A DNA stretch of 6,805 nt from Fimbriimonadales bacterium (GTDB lineage: Bacteria; Armatimonadota; Fimbriimonadia; Fimbriimonadales; ATM1). Each line of letters begins with the position of its first letter. The first letter of the stretch is position 1. Where the stretch lies: positions 1 through 6,805 of the forward strand of contig JAICGT010000067.1 in NCBI GenBank assembly GCA_025922995.1, read 5' to 3'. The notes under the pieces were generated by a model. It did not search any database and was not told the DNA's origin. It worked only from the letters and a program-made list of their open reading frames with translations. A program made the position numbers and the translations under genes. Below, in pieces: positions 1 to 6,775 of this stretch.

Positions 1-1900
1 GCGGCGGCGTTCGATTGCCGCCCGGGAATCGTCTCACCGTCAAGTCGAACCTGATCTCTTGGTTGCTGTCGTAATCGACGACGACAGAATCGTCCTCGTC
101 GTTGACTTGGAAGTCGTAAGAAATCTGCATCGTCCCTCCTGCCGGAAATGGCAGATTGGGATCGCTATTAAACTCGACATACCCCTTCTTGAAACGCGGC
201 TGAATGTAAAGCCGAACGTCGTTGTTGGTATTCGGCGAAGGGAGCCCCATCGCAGCGTAGTCGGCCTCGCGGATATCGGTGTAATTAATTCTATATTGGT
301 TGATCCCAACCGTCTCGCCCGGAGCGACACGCGTGTAGCGGATGGGACGACCGTAGTTCGGACCGGGCCTCTGGTCTGGGCCGTAAACGACTTCGCTACC
401 GGGCGAAATAAAGGCCCGGTTGTTCACATAGCCATTTACGGTCGGCTGCAGAGGGTTGAAATCAGGGGCTGTAGCCGAAAACTGCGTTGTGTTGCGCAGG
501 TCGATAAACCTCCGCGCCAAGTCGCCCGAAGGATTGTATTGAGTCCTCGTTGGGCTCGCCAGCCAGCCGTTCAATCCCAGGTTCGGAAGATTTGTGTCCG
601 GTGATGGAACGTAACCCAGCGCAGCCCTAACGGGGAATCGCATCTGGATTCTGCCTCGGCGCTGTTCGACGCTGAACAGCATCAAGTCGCCACGAACACT
701 CGTGGTGTAGATGTTCGGGCCGATTCTGGGATTTCCAGCCTCCACAGTCGCCTGATACCCTGTTATGTTGAAGACGGGCGTGCCGTCGGTTCGCTCGTTG
801 CCATCGTTCACAGGATCGAAGCGCGCGATTTGATACACGCCGTCCAGGTTTCTCCCAACCCAATATGGGGGCTGGGGCTGAATTCGCGGGTCCCTGCGGA
901 ACAATCGAACCAGCGAGTCAAGCGTCCAGCCGGGTCTCTCAGTCGCATAAAACTCCGACGCGATCCGCGTGTTCGTGTCGATTACTTCCACTCCCGATCT
1001 CAGGCGGCTGTTGCCCGGAGCGGGCTCTGCGTTGACACGCACCGGCGCAAACGATACTAACGAGCGCACTCGGGGTAAATCGCCATCGTACAGAATTTGA
1101 TTCGTTGCCTCGTCGACCTCGGGCATGATGAGGTCGGTCCGCTCGTCCTGAACGACCGGCCGGGCAACGCGAATCCAGTTAACAAGCCGGTCGCGATGGT
1201 TGTTGATATTGTCATACGGCTGGCTCGGGTGGTAGCCGAAGAAGCCAGGATCGTTGAGGACCGGACGGCCGGCGACATCGGTCGGGACGAAGTCCGTATT
1301 CGCGACGTACCTGCCCAACTGCTGGTTGTACACATACGGCTCGACTTCGGCCCGATAAAGCGTGACAAGGTTGTTATCGCCGCGATCTGCACCGGGCATG
1401 TTCGGCGACCAGGTATTGATGTAAAAGCCCTCGTCGCCATTCACGATTGGATGCCGCAGTCCGATCCAATAACGGACGATGCGCTGCCCCGGAGCAACAG
1501 GAAGGATCACTTGTCCGATTGACGTGGTCAAAGTCGGGTCGAATTTGTTACGCCCCGGGTTATAGCTGGGGTTTGTCGGGTCGCCTTGGGCAGGTGGAAC
1601 GAAGTCGATCTTCGCGTTACTCAGCCTAACGTAGCCCTCGCCGCCGTTACGCATTGGAAGCTCGATCTCGATGGATGCCTCGGGGCTCGAGTTGTCCAAC
1701 ACGGTCGCGGCGGTGCTGAGCTCCCGATTAAGCCTGCTGGTCACTTCTCTCGCGATGTCTTGCGCTTCTGCGAAAGACTGTGCGGCACGCGTCAAGTTCA
1801 GTCCCTGCACGAGCGGAATGCCGATTAACGTGATCAGGATCGCGGTTATCGCCATAACGATCAGCAGTTCAACGAGGGTAAAGGCTTGTCGCAGTCGCAT
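1..1900 (-). CDS. Very large minor-pilin-like protein D (GspJ/PilW-like), C-terminus cut by the window edge
   Basis: Reading left from the ATG at 1898-1900 the frame stays open for 633 codons down to base 2 and runs off the window, so the C-terminus is missing. The N-terminus MRLRQAFTLVELL is a six-residue basic leader, Ala before the cut, Phe+1 and Glu+5, then a hydrophobic helix to about residue 31. The segment after the helix (QSFAEAQDIAREVTSRLNRE, 41-60) and TLYRAEVEP (179-187) recall GspJ/PilW minor pilins, which normally have about 200 residues. The exported part has many Asn, Asp, Arg, Pro and Tyr residues and no cysteine in the 633 visible residues. Its last part (YVEFNSDPNLPF near 574-585, ISYDFQVN near 593-600, VVVDYDSN near 606-613) looks beta-rich. 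The start follows the stop of C by one base with no good ribosome site nearby, so re-initiation by ribosomes finishing C is likely. Probable partner of C in a minor-pilin complex. The prepilin call is strong, the GspJ/PilW label moderate. Confidence 0.87.
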   Translation of the reverse strand, partial: MRLRQAFTLVELLIVMAITAILITLIGIPLVQGLNLTRAAQSFAEAQDIAREVTSRLNRELSTAATVLDNSSPEASIEIELPMRNGGEGYVRLSNAKIDFVPPAQGDPTNPSYNPGRNKFDPTLTTSIGQVILPVAPGQRIVRYWIGLRHPIVNGDEGFYINTWSPNMPGADRGDNNLVTLYRAEVEPYVYNQQLGRYVANTDFVPTDVAGRPVLNDPGFFGYHPSQPYDNINNHRDRLVNWIRVARPVVQDERTDLIMPEVDEATNQILYDGDLPRVRSLVSFAPVRVNAEPAPGNSRLRSGVEVIDTNTRIASEFYATERPGWTLDSLVRLFRRDPRIQPQPPYWVGRNLDGVYQIARFDPVNDGNERTDGTPVFNITGYQATVEAGNPRIGPNIYTTSVRGDLMLFSVEQRRGRIQMRFPVRAALGYVPSPDTNLPNLGLNGWLASPTRTQYNPSGDLARRFIDLRNTTQFSATAPDFNPLQPTVNGYVNNRAFISPGSEVVYGPDQRPGPNYGRPIRYTRVAPGETVGINQYRINYTDIREADYAAMGLPSPNTNNDVRLYIQPRFKKGYVEFNSDPNLPFPAGGTMQISYDFQVNDEDDSVVVDYDSNQEIRFDLTVRRFPGGNRTPP

Positions 1901-1901
1901 G

Positions 1902-3887
1902 TTAGTTTTCGTCCCGCCTCGTGAGGTTGCTTTCCACTTCGACTTTGCGCCATTCACGCGTCCAAGCCTCGTGCATATCCATCCGCTCGGCGATACTGTT
2001 CGCTCCATCACCTGGGACGTCGTCCTTCTCCGCCTTGTTCCAAATCACGCGGGCTCGGATAGAACTGCCGCCGATGCCTCGCACCGCATAGCCGTGGGTC
2101 CAATCGAACGACACCGCACCGGGGTCGACCTCGCTAATATCGATCGAAGGATAGATCCCAAGAGGGTCGCCGACACTCGTTCTCGACCGGATCAAAAAGT
2201 CGTGGTCGCGAATGAGCTTCAAAGCGTTTGAGCCGTCGCGATACCAAATCTCCCGAATCGTGACTTTCGCGCCGATGTTGGCTGCAGCAAAGTAGATCCT
2301 CGTAGGGTGCCCACCACTGCCGAACGGTGTTCCACCCACGTAGGCTTGTGCCGCGCCCAGTGCGGCGACTCGAGTTACATCGATACGCTGAGGCGCCTTG
2401 AACACTTGAACCGCCCAGTCGTTGTGAGCCTTGTAAAGAACCCGGAAATTGCGCCCCGCAGGGTCGACATCCGTCATCAGGCTCTGATTGCCGTCTGGAA
2501 GCACGATCGTAATCCCCGTATTCGAAAGTTGGCCCGGGCCGGTATTGGCCAGTACGGGACTGCCGAATGCAATGACGCCTCTTAAGTAGTCGACCTTGTA
2601 ACTCTGCGGCCCGTTGGGGCTGTTCGGATTCGAAGCCGGAGAAACGATGCCGCCCGTGTCCAAGTCGAGCACGATTACATCGCGATTCAGAGCGACTCCG
2701 CCAGTGCCATCGGGCACAGGAACGTTCAGTCCGTCGTATCGTCGTCGGTCATTCTGCATGTCCCCTGTCGCTTTCAACTGCAGGAGTGAGAGCTTGTGGA
2801 GGGGGCTACGCGTGCGATCGGCGCGAATCTCGTCGTTGATAATGTGCCAGTCGTATACGTCGTAATTAACTTGCGCCGTCAGCGCAACGCGATTTCTGCC
2901 CCTGCGCTCCCGGTAGTTGTACGACCGAGGGTTGAAAAGCAGCGCCCCGAGGTTCCCCGCAAGCACCTTGTACTCATAGGGATAGCGAGGGTCGAAAGCG
3001 TTCGCGGTCGGTACCTGGTCGAACAGCCGAGCAGCCTCCACAGAACCCCAAACGATCTCCACGAATCCGGGCGGATTCCCGATCAGGGCGAGCAAGTTTA
3101 TGGGTGTGACCGTGTTATTGACGGGATCGTAGAGTGCCTCGTTTACGCCACCTCCCGGGGAGGTGCTGACGATGACTACCTGGTCGATCACGTCTACGCG
3201 CTCGAGCTGTCCGCCGTTGTTGATGTAGTAACCAAAATTGATCTTGTAACTAACGGGCCGCCATTCAGTGCCGGGCAGCCAAATTTGTCCGACCCCGTCG
3301 TCGTGCTCGAACTCCCACTGCTCGGGATTTCTGCGAGGCTGGCCGGCGGTCGAGTTCCGAACCCGATCGTCTTCCATGTCGCGGCCGTACACCAGTAGCA
3401 ATGATGGGTCGTCCACGATCGGGGCAAAATTCAAAATCCTAAGGCCGCCGAACTCGTTGCCCATGGGCCGGGGAGCCGGGATCGTTCCACCTTCGCCGAT
3501 TACACGTCGCACGCGGTTCGCGTCGTTGGCGTAGCGCCAAGGCACTTCCCCGCCGCCTGCCACGATCACGTTCCCGTTCTCCAGGATGTCGCCTCCAGGG
3601 CCCAGTTCTCGCGGGCTCACGGTGGGGTCCGTTTCCAAAACCAGGTTGTTGCCGACGAACACGTATCTGACGGGCAATATCTGCAACGGAAGGTCGCCGG
3701 GATGCGTCGCAAGCCGGTCCAGTTGGCTACGCGCCATGGTCTGCGCAGTCGAATAGTCGCGTGTGTTGGTTAGGCCGATGATCCCTAACGGGAACAGCCG
3801 CATAGCGCTCAAGATTCCGACCACGAGCACAACCAAGACCACTAGGATCTCGATCAGGCTAAAGCCGCTGGATTTTCGTTGTCTCAT
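1902..3887 (-). CDS. Very large minor-pilin-like protein C (PilV/GspI-like N-terminus)
   Basis: A 661-residue protein with a prepilin signal: MRQRKSSG leader (8 residues), FSLIE with Glu+5, and a helix of about 20 residues (10-29). The following NTRDYSTAQTMARSQLDRLA (41-60) resembles the post-helix segment of PilV and GspI minor pilins, which are usually under 200 residues. The remaining roughly 600 residues are soluble, rich in Asp, Arg, Gly, Asn and Pro, and contain no cysteine. Stretches such as YKVDYLRGVIAFGSP and FRVLYKAHNDWAVQVF look like beta strands, so the exported part is probably beta-rich; I recognise no named domain. The start has only a weak AAGAA-type ribosome site, 18 bases after the stop of B, and the stop is one base from the start of D, which suggests translation coupled along the operon. 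Inferred role: a minor pilin or tip/adhesin subunit placed on a fibre made by pilins such as A and B. PilV/GspI assignment is moderate; prepilin identity is strong. Confidence 0.87.
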   Translation of the reverse strand: MRQRKSSGFSLIEILVVLVVLVVGILSAMRLFPLGIIGLTNTRDYSTAQTMARSQLDRLATHPGDLPLQILPVRYVFVGNNLVLETDPTVSPRELGPGGDILENGNVIVAGGGEVPWRYANDANRVRRVIGEGGTIPAPRPMGNEFGGLRILNFAPIVDDPSLLLVYGRDMEDDRVRNSTAGQPRRNPEQWEFEHDDGVGQIWLPGTEWRPVSYKINFGYYINNGGQLERVDVIDQVVIVSTSPGGGVNEALYDPVNNTVTPINLLALIGNPPGFVEIVWGSVEAARLFDQVPTANAFDPRYPYEYKVLAGNLGALLFNPRSYNYRERRGRNRVALTAQVNYDVYDWHIINDEIRADRTRSPLHKLSLLQLKATGDMQNDRRRYDGLNVPVPDGTGGVALNRDVIVLDLDTGGIVSPASNPNSPNGPQSYKVDYLRGVIAFGSPVLANTGPGQLSNTGITIVLPDGNQSLMTDVDPAGRNFRVLYKAHNDWAVQVFKAPQRIDVTRVAALGAAQAYVGGTPFGSGGHPTRIYFAAANIGAKVTIREIWYRDGSNALKLIRDHDFLIRSRTSVGDPLGIYPSIDISEVDPGAVSFDWTHGYAVRGIGGSSIRARVIWNKAEKDDVPGDGANSIAERMDMHEAWTREWRKVEVESNLTRRDEN

Positions 3888-3905
3888 GGCGTTTCTTAAG
3901 GATGG

Positions 3906-4787
3906 TTAGGGACGACCAAAGCCCCAGGATCGCTCCCAAACATCGAGCGAGTCTTCGTTCTTCACGGTGCCGCTAAGATAGAGGACCAGTGTCGTGCGGT
4001 CTCTATTGGGCGCGGCGCTGCCCGCTTCGAAACGAGCGAAGTAAGAGTCCCACGTAATAATCGTATCCTCGCGAGGACTGTGGTATCCCAACTGCCGCGT
4101 GCTGTCTTGGGAGCTTCCCCCGGTTTGGCCCCAGAGAGTCCAGAAGAGCGCGTACCGCAGCTCGTGGATCCGGTTCGTCGGGTCGTACGGATCTCTAACT
4201 TCAGCGACGTCAAAGGTATCCCACGCATACATTTGCGCGGGATCGGTGACATCGTCGCCGTTCAAGAAAAACGGGTCGATCCCGAGTTGCGCGTATCGCA
4301 CGACGTCCCGTCCCGAAACTGCAGAGGTGAGCCCGAGAGGAACGTTGCCTCCACACGGCCCACCGAGAATTTCGTTGCCCAGAATCTGACGCGACTCGCA
4401 TGGGCCGGCGACCGAAGTCGGCCTCGGGTCGATGTTCGGCCAAAAAGCCTGCACCACGTCGGTGGGCCCTGCAAGCGACTCGACGCTCTTGAACGCGTCG
4501 ATCTCCTTAATGCGTCCCCGGTAGAGATAGGCCCGTCGCAGTTCGTCCACTCGACGAAGCACATTGCCGTTGTATTCGGCCACCTGCAACAGCAGTGGCG
4601 GGTAGCCGCCCTGATCCTCTCGGTACAGCTTGAGCGCCTGGTGCAACGACGCCATGTTCGTCGAATCCGCACGGATTTTTGCCGAACGCTTCGCAGCGTT
4701 GAACACAGGGAAGATAATCGCTGCGAGGATCGCAATGACAGCGATGACCACCAGCAATTCGATAAGCGTGAAGCCTCTACGTTTCAT
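3906..4787 (-). CDS. Type IV pilin-like / GspG-like pseudopilin B, paralogue of A
   Basis: A 293-residue prepilin-like protein. The leader MKRRG precedes FTLIE, giving the classical Gly/Phe cleavage site with Glu+5, followed by a helix through about residue 27 and the PVF motif. It aligns without gaps to A over about the first 101 residues (61 identical by hand count) and shares the C-terminal block (RQLGYHSPREDTIITW at 231-246, LSGT at 271-274, ERSW at 285-288), so the two are tandem paralogues. The middle is divergent: B has an extra stretch near 124-160 with two cysteines (C130 and C145) that could form a disulfide loop after export. The ATG at 4787 has GGAG five bases upstream; an in-frame GTG at 4823 would give an atypically long leader. 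The stop is 18 bases before gene C, so B, C and D are probably co-transcribed. Likely a fibre subunit or pseudopilin; the exact machine is not shown by the sequence. Confidence 0.9.
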   Translation of the reverse strand: MKRRGFTLIELLVVIAVIAILAAIIFPVFNAAKRSAKIRADSTNMASLHQALKLYREDQGGYPPLLLQVAEYNGNVLRRVDELRRAYLYRGRIKEIDAFKSVESLAGPTDVVQAFWPNIDPRPTSVAGPCESRQILGNEILGGPCGGNVPLGLTSAVSGRDVVRYAQLGIDPFFLNGDDVTDPAQMYAWDTFDVAEVRDPYDPTNRIHELRYALFWTLWGQTGGSSQDSTRQLGYHSPREDTIITWDSYFARFEAGSAAPNRDRTTLVLYLSGTVKNEDSLDVWERSWGFGRP

Positions 4788-4792
4788 GTTGT

Positions 4793-4796
4793 CTCC
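4793..4796 (-). promoter_or_regulatory. Ribosome binding site deciding the start of pilin B
   Basis: GGAG on the minus strand (4796-4793) lies five bases before the ATG at 4787, supporting this start over the in-frame GTG at 4823, which would add twelve residues to the prepilin leader and would begin inside the second hairpin of the A-B gap. Confidence 0.65.
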
Positions 4797-4806
4797 GGGA
4801 GAATGC

Positions 4807-4852
4807 AAAACTGACGCCGACACGGCGCCCCTTGTTCCGAGAAAGCTCGGAA
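4807..4852 (-). terminator. Double hairpin between pilins A and B, weak terminator or processing site
   Basis: Two adjacent hairpins begin five bases after the stop of A. The first has a perfect seven-base stem (TTCCGAG/CTCGGAA, 4852-4846 with 4841-4835) and a four-base loop. The second has a five-base GC stem (CGCCG/CGGCG, 4827-4823 with 4819-4815) with a three-base loop, followed after four bases by TTTT (4810-4807). The T run is short and the stems are small, so complete termination is unlikely. Partial read-through, or protection of the upstream mRNA end so that A is made in excess over B-C-D, would fit the position. Confidence 0.35.
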
Positions 4853-4857
4853 GAAAC

Positions 4858-5670
4858 CTATTGTCCGAATCTCCACGACCTTTCGTAGATATCCTTTCCG
4901 TCGACCGGCTTTGCCGTTCCGCTCAGCATAAGCACAATCGTGTCCTTCGTCCGCTTTGGCTGCGGCGGCGATCCTTCGGTCTCCTGAAAATAGTTGTTCC
5001 ACGTGATGATCGTGTCCTCTTTCGGATCGCGGTATCCAAGCTGCCTCTGATTGTCCGATGGGCCTCCGCCCTGTTGTCCCATCGTCGTCCAGAACAAAAT
5101 ATATCTAAGTTCGAAACCTGCCGGTGAAGCGCAGTTCGGATTGAACGACCGCCCGATATCGTAGTTGTCGTATGCATAGAACTCTACGGGATCGCCTGGA
5201 TTCTGGCCATTCAGGGACGCCGGATCGAAGTTGAACGCCAGGTCGGTGTACACCACCAAGTCGTTCGGGCCCTTGAATTGAGTTTCCTGAGGTCCCGTCC
5301 CCCGCGAGTCGACCGTGGGCCAGCAGGCTTGAACCGTCATGCTCTCGTCCGAGATCGTGGCGGCCGCGCTATGGAAGACGGAGATATCGTTAATGCTGCT
5401 CTTGTACAGGAACCCTCGCTTGACTTCACCGACCCGCCGCAGCATGTTGCCGTTGTACTCTGCTGCTTGGATCAGCAGCGGCGGGAACCCGCCTTGGTCG
5501 GTTTTGTAAAGGTGCATGGCCTGTTGTATCGACATCATATTTGTAATGTCGCTTGCTCGCCTGTTCTGAATCTTCGCTCGGAAGAAGACAGGCAGCAAGA
5601 TCGCCGCCAAAATCGCTATCACGGCGATAACGACCAACAGTTCTATCAATGAAAATGCTTTTCGCCTCAT
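4858..5670 (-). CDS. Type IV pilin-like / GspG-like pseudopilin A (prepilin-type N-terminal domain)
   Basis: Probable secreted fibre or pseudopilus subunit of 270 residues. The N-terminus is MRRKAFSLIELL followed by a hydrophobic helix to about residue 27: a five-residue basic leader, Phe+1 and Glu+5 as in class III pilin signals. The residue before the cut is Ala, not Gly. A DQGGFPPLL stretch (58-66) resembles the region after the helix in GspG. The rest is soluble and exported, with a conserved C-terminal block shared with its neighbour B (RQLGYRDPKEDTIITW at 209-224, LSGT at 249-252, ERSW at 263-266). Cysteines are at 116 and 180. The ATG at 5670 is preferred over an in-frame GTG at 5709 because it gives the canonical short leader and has GAGGG a few bases upstream. 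A TATAAT box lies 66 bases upstream, so A may have its own promoter. Whether it serves a true pilus or a type II secretion system cannot be decided here. Confidence 0.9.
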   Translation of the reverse strand: MRRKAFSLIELLVVIAVIAILAAILLPVFFRAKIQNRRASDITNMMSIQQAMHLYKTDQGGFPPLLIQAAEYNGNMLRRVGEVKRGFLYKSSINDISVFHSAAATISDESMTVQACWPTVDSRGTGPQETQFKGPNDLVVYTDLAFNFDPASLNGQNPGDPVEFYAYDNYDIGRSFNPNCASPAGFELRYILFWTTMGQQGGGPSDNQRQLGYRDPKEDTIITWNNYFQETEGSPPQPKRTKDTIVLMLSGTAKPVDGKDIYERSWRFGQ

Positions 5671-5673
5671 ATG

Positions 5674-5678
5674 CCCTC
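5674..5678 (-). promoter_or_regulatory. Ribosome binding site deciding the start of pilin A
   Basis: GAGGG on the minus strand sits three to four bases before the ATG at 5670. The spacing is slightly short but the site, together with the canonical five-residue leader it produces, favours this ATG over the GTG at 5709. Confidence 0.55.
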
Positions 5679-5735
5679 GGATGCCGCGCCAATGGTTTGA
5701 CGACGCCACCTGTTCGCGTTGTTCCGCGATTCCTC

Positions 5736-5764
5736 ATTATAGTACCGACTATCTAACGGTGGAG
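5736..5764 (-). promoter_or_regulatory. Candidate promoter for pilin A with a perfect TATAAT box
   Basis: On the minus strand TATAAT occupies 5741-5736, in an AT-rich pocket between the peptidase stop and pilin A. The -35 area (CTCCAC at 5764-5759 for a 17-base spacer) matches the sigma-70 consensus poorly, so the promoter may need an activator or may be chance. A short inverted repeat (ATAGT, four-base loop, ACTAT; 5739-5752) overlaps the -10 box and could be an operator or a coincidence. If used, it would give a leader of about 60 bases before the ATG of A. Confidence 0.45.
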
Positions 5765-6775
5765 CGCCCAATCGAGGTATGCACGTCCCCACCCCACGAG
5801 AGTCTCCTCGAATAATGCCACCAGCAGCGCGGCCGCCGCAAGCGCCGGCCCAAACGGTATCGTCGTCACCCCCGGCTTCCAGTCGTCTTCCCCCTCGGCG
5901 TCCTCGCTGAGGTACTCGGGGCCGAACCACTTCTCCTCCAACTTCGGAAAAGCCAGAGCAACAACATCGACCAGAAGCAGGTACCCCAGCCCCGCTTTCG
6001 CGAGCGAGCCGATCGATTCGGGCTCTTCTTCGTCGGCCTCCTCCGATTCGTCCGACGCGTCCGAGGCTCTTCTCGCCAAAACAATCGACACGATCCCGAA
6101 CACCAGCCCGATCACGATCGACAGCCCGAAGCTGATCAACGCCGCCACCGGAAAGAGCACCGCTCCCATCCCCCGCGCCAGCTTGATATCGCCGTGCCCC
6201 ATCGCGTCCTTGCCCAAGAACACCCGGCCGCCGAACGAGATCAGCCACATCGCCAGCGCCCCTACGATCCAACCGGCAAGAGCCGCAGGCAGCGTGATCG
6301 CGCCGAGCGTGAACCAGCCCGCGCCCTGAGAAATCAGCCACACGTTGTAAAGAACCCCTATTAATAGGATGATCGCGTTGATGGAATCGGGGATGATGAA
6401 ATGCTCGAGGTCGATGAACAACGCGGCAACGAGCGCTGTCGCAAATCCCGCAAGCGCGATGAACCGCGCGACGTCGCTGCCCTGCACCAGCAATTGCCAC
6501 CACAGCGCCGCCCAAATCGTCCCCATCAGCAGTTCCACCATGAAGTAGCGCCATCCGATCGGCGCGCGGCAGTAGCGGCACTTTGCTCCGGCGAATAGAA
6601 AGCTGAGCAACGGAAACAGGTCGAGCCCGCCTAATCGGTGCTGACACTTGGGGCAGTGGCTCGGCGGCTGGGCTAGAGACATCCCGAGCGGAAGGCGATA
6701 GATCACGACGTTCAGGAATGAGCCGAACGCCGCTCCGAAAAAGAACCCGAAGACCACCGAAACCGCAGGGAGCAT
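5753..6775 (-). CDS. pilD: Prepilin peptidase (type IV leader peptidase / N-methyltransferase), A24 family
   Basis: Inner-membrane aspartic protease that removes the short basic leader of type IV prepilins and pseudopilins and usually methylates the new N-terminus. Seen in the 340-residue product: a first membrane segment (about 4-26) with GSFLNVVIYRLP; a cytoplasmic zinc-type loop with two CxxC pairs (C41/C44 and C66/C69) as in the DiS_P_DiS domain; then the peptidase A24 domain with both expected catalytic aspartates, D122 in IDLEHFIIPD and D196 in GHGDIKL; and a late IPFGP motif (306-310) that the family keeps before its last membrane helix. It is longer than the usual 250-290 residues because of inserted acidic loops (about 237-256 and 285-300). 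The ATG at 6775 is the first possible start, since an in-frame TAA lies six bases upstream; no clear Shine-Dalgarno sequence is visible. It lies 82 bases ahead of four prepilin genes, its likely substrates. The family call is firm; the N-methylation activity is inferred from the family. Confidence 0.96.
   Translation of the reverse strand: MLPAVSVVFGFFFGAAFGSFLNVVIYRLPLGMSLAQPPSHCPKCQHRLGGLDLFPLLSFLFAGAKCRYCRAPIGWRYFMVELLMGTIWAALWWQLLVQGSDVARFIALAGFATALVAALFIDLEHFIIPDSINAIILLIGVLYNVWLISQGAGWFTLGAITLPAALAGWIVGALAMWLISFGGRVFLGKDAMGHGDIKLARGMGAVLFPVAALISFGLSIVIGLVFGIVSIVLARRASDASDESEEADEEEPESIGSLAKAGLGYLLLVDVVALAFPKLEEKWFGPEYLSEDAEGEDDWKPGVTTIPFGPALAAAALLVALFEETLVGWGRAYLDWALHR

Noticed and set aside
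4080..4814. A 244-codon plus-strand open frame opposite pilin B
   Set aside because: Antisense to a gene with clear pilin features, with Arg/Val-rich composition and no recognisable motif; other plus-strand frames (for example 59-604 and 2796-3398) are rejected for the same reason.
4788..4823. Upstream GTG start for pilin B, and the equivalent GTG at 5709 for pilin A
   Set aside because: Both would lengthen the leader to about 17-18 residues, whereas the internal ATG codons give five-residue basic leaders and have Shine-Dalgarno sequences close by.
5667..6647. A 326-codon open frame on the minus strand overlapping the peptidase
   Set aside because: Its translation is dominated by Arg and Gly without domains or membrane pattern, while the overlapping frame has all prepilin peptidase motifs. 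It is a shadow frame of GC-rich coding DNA.
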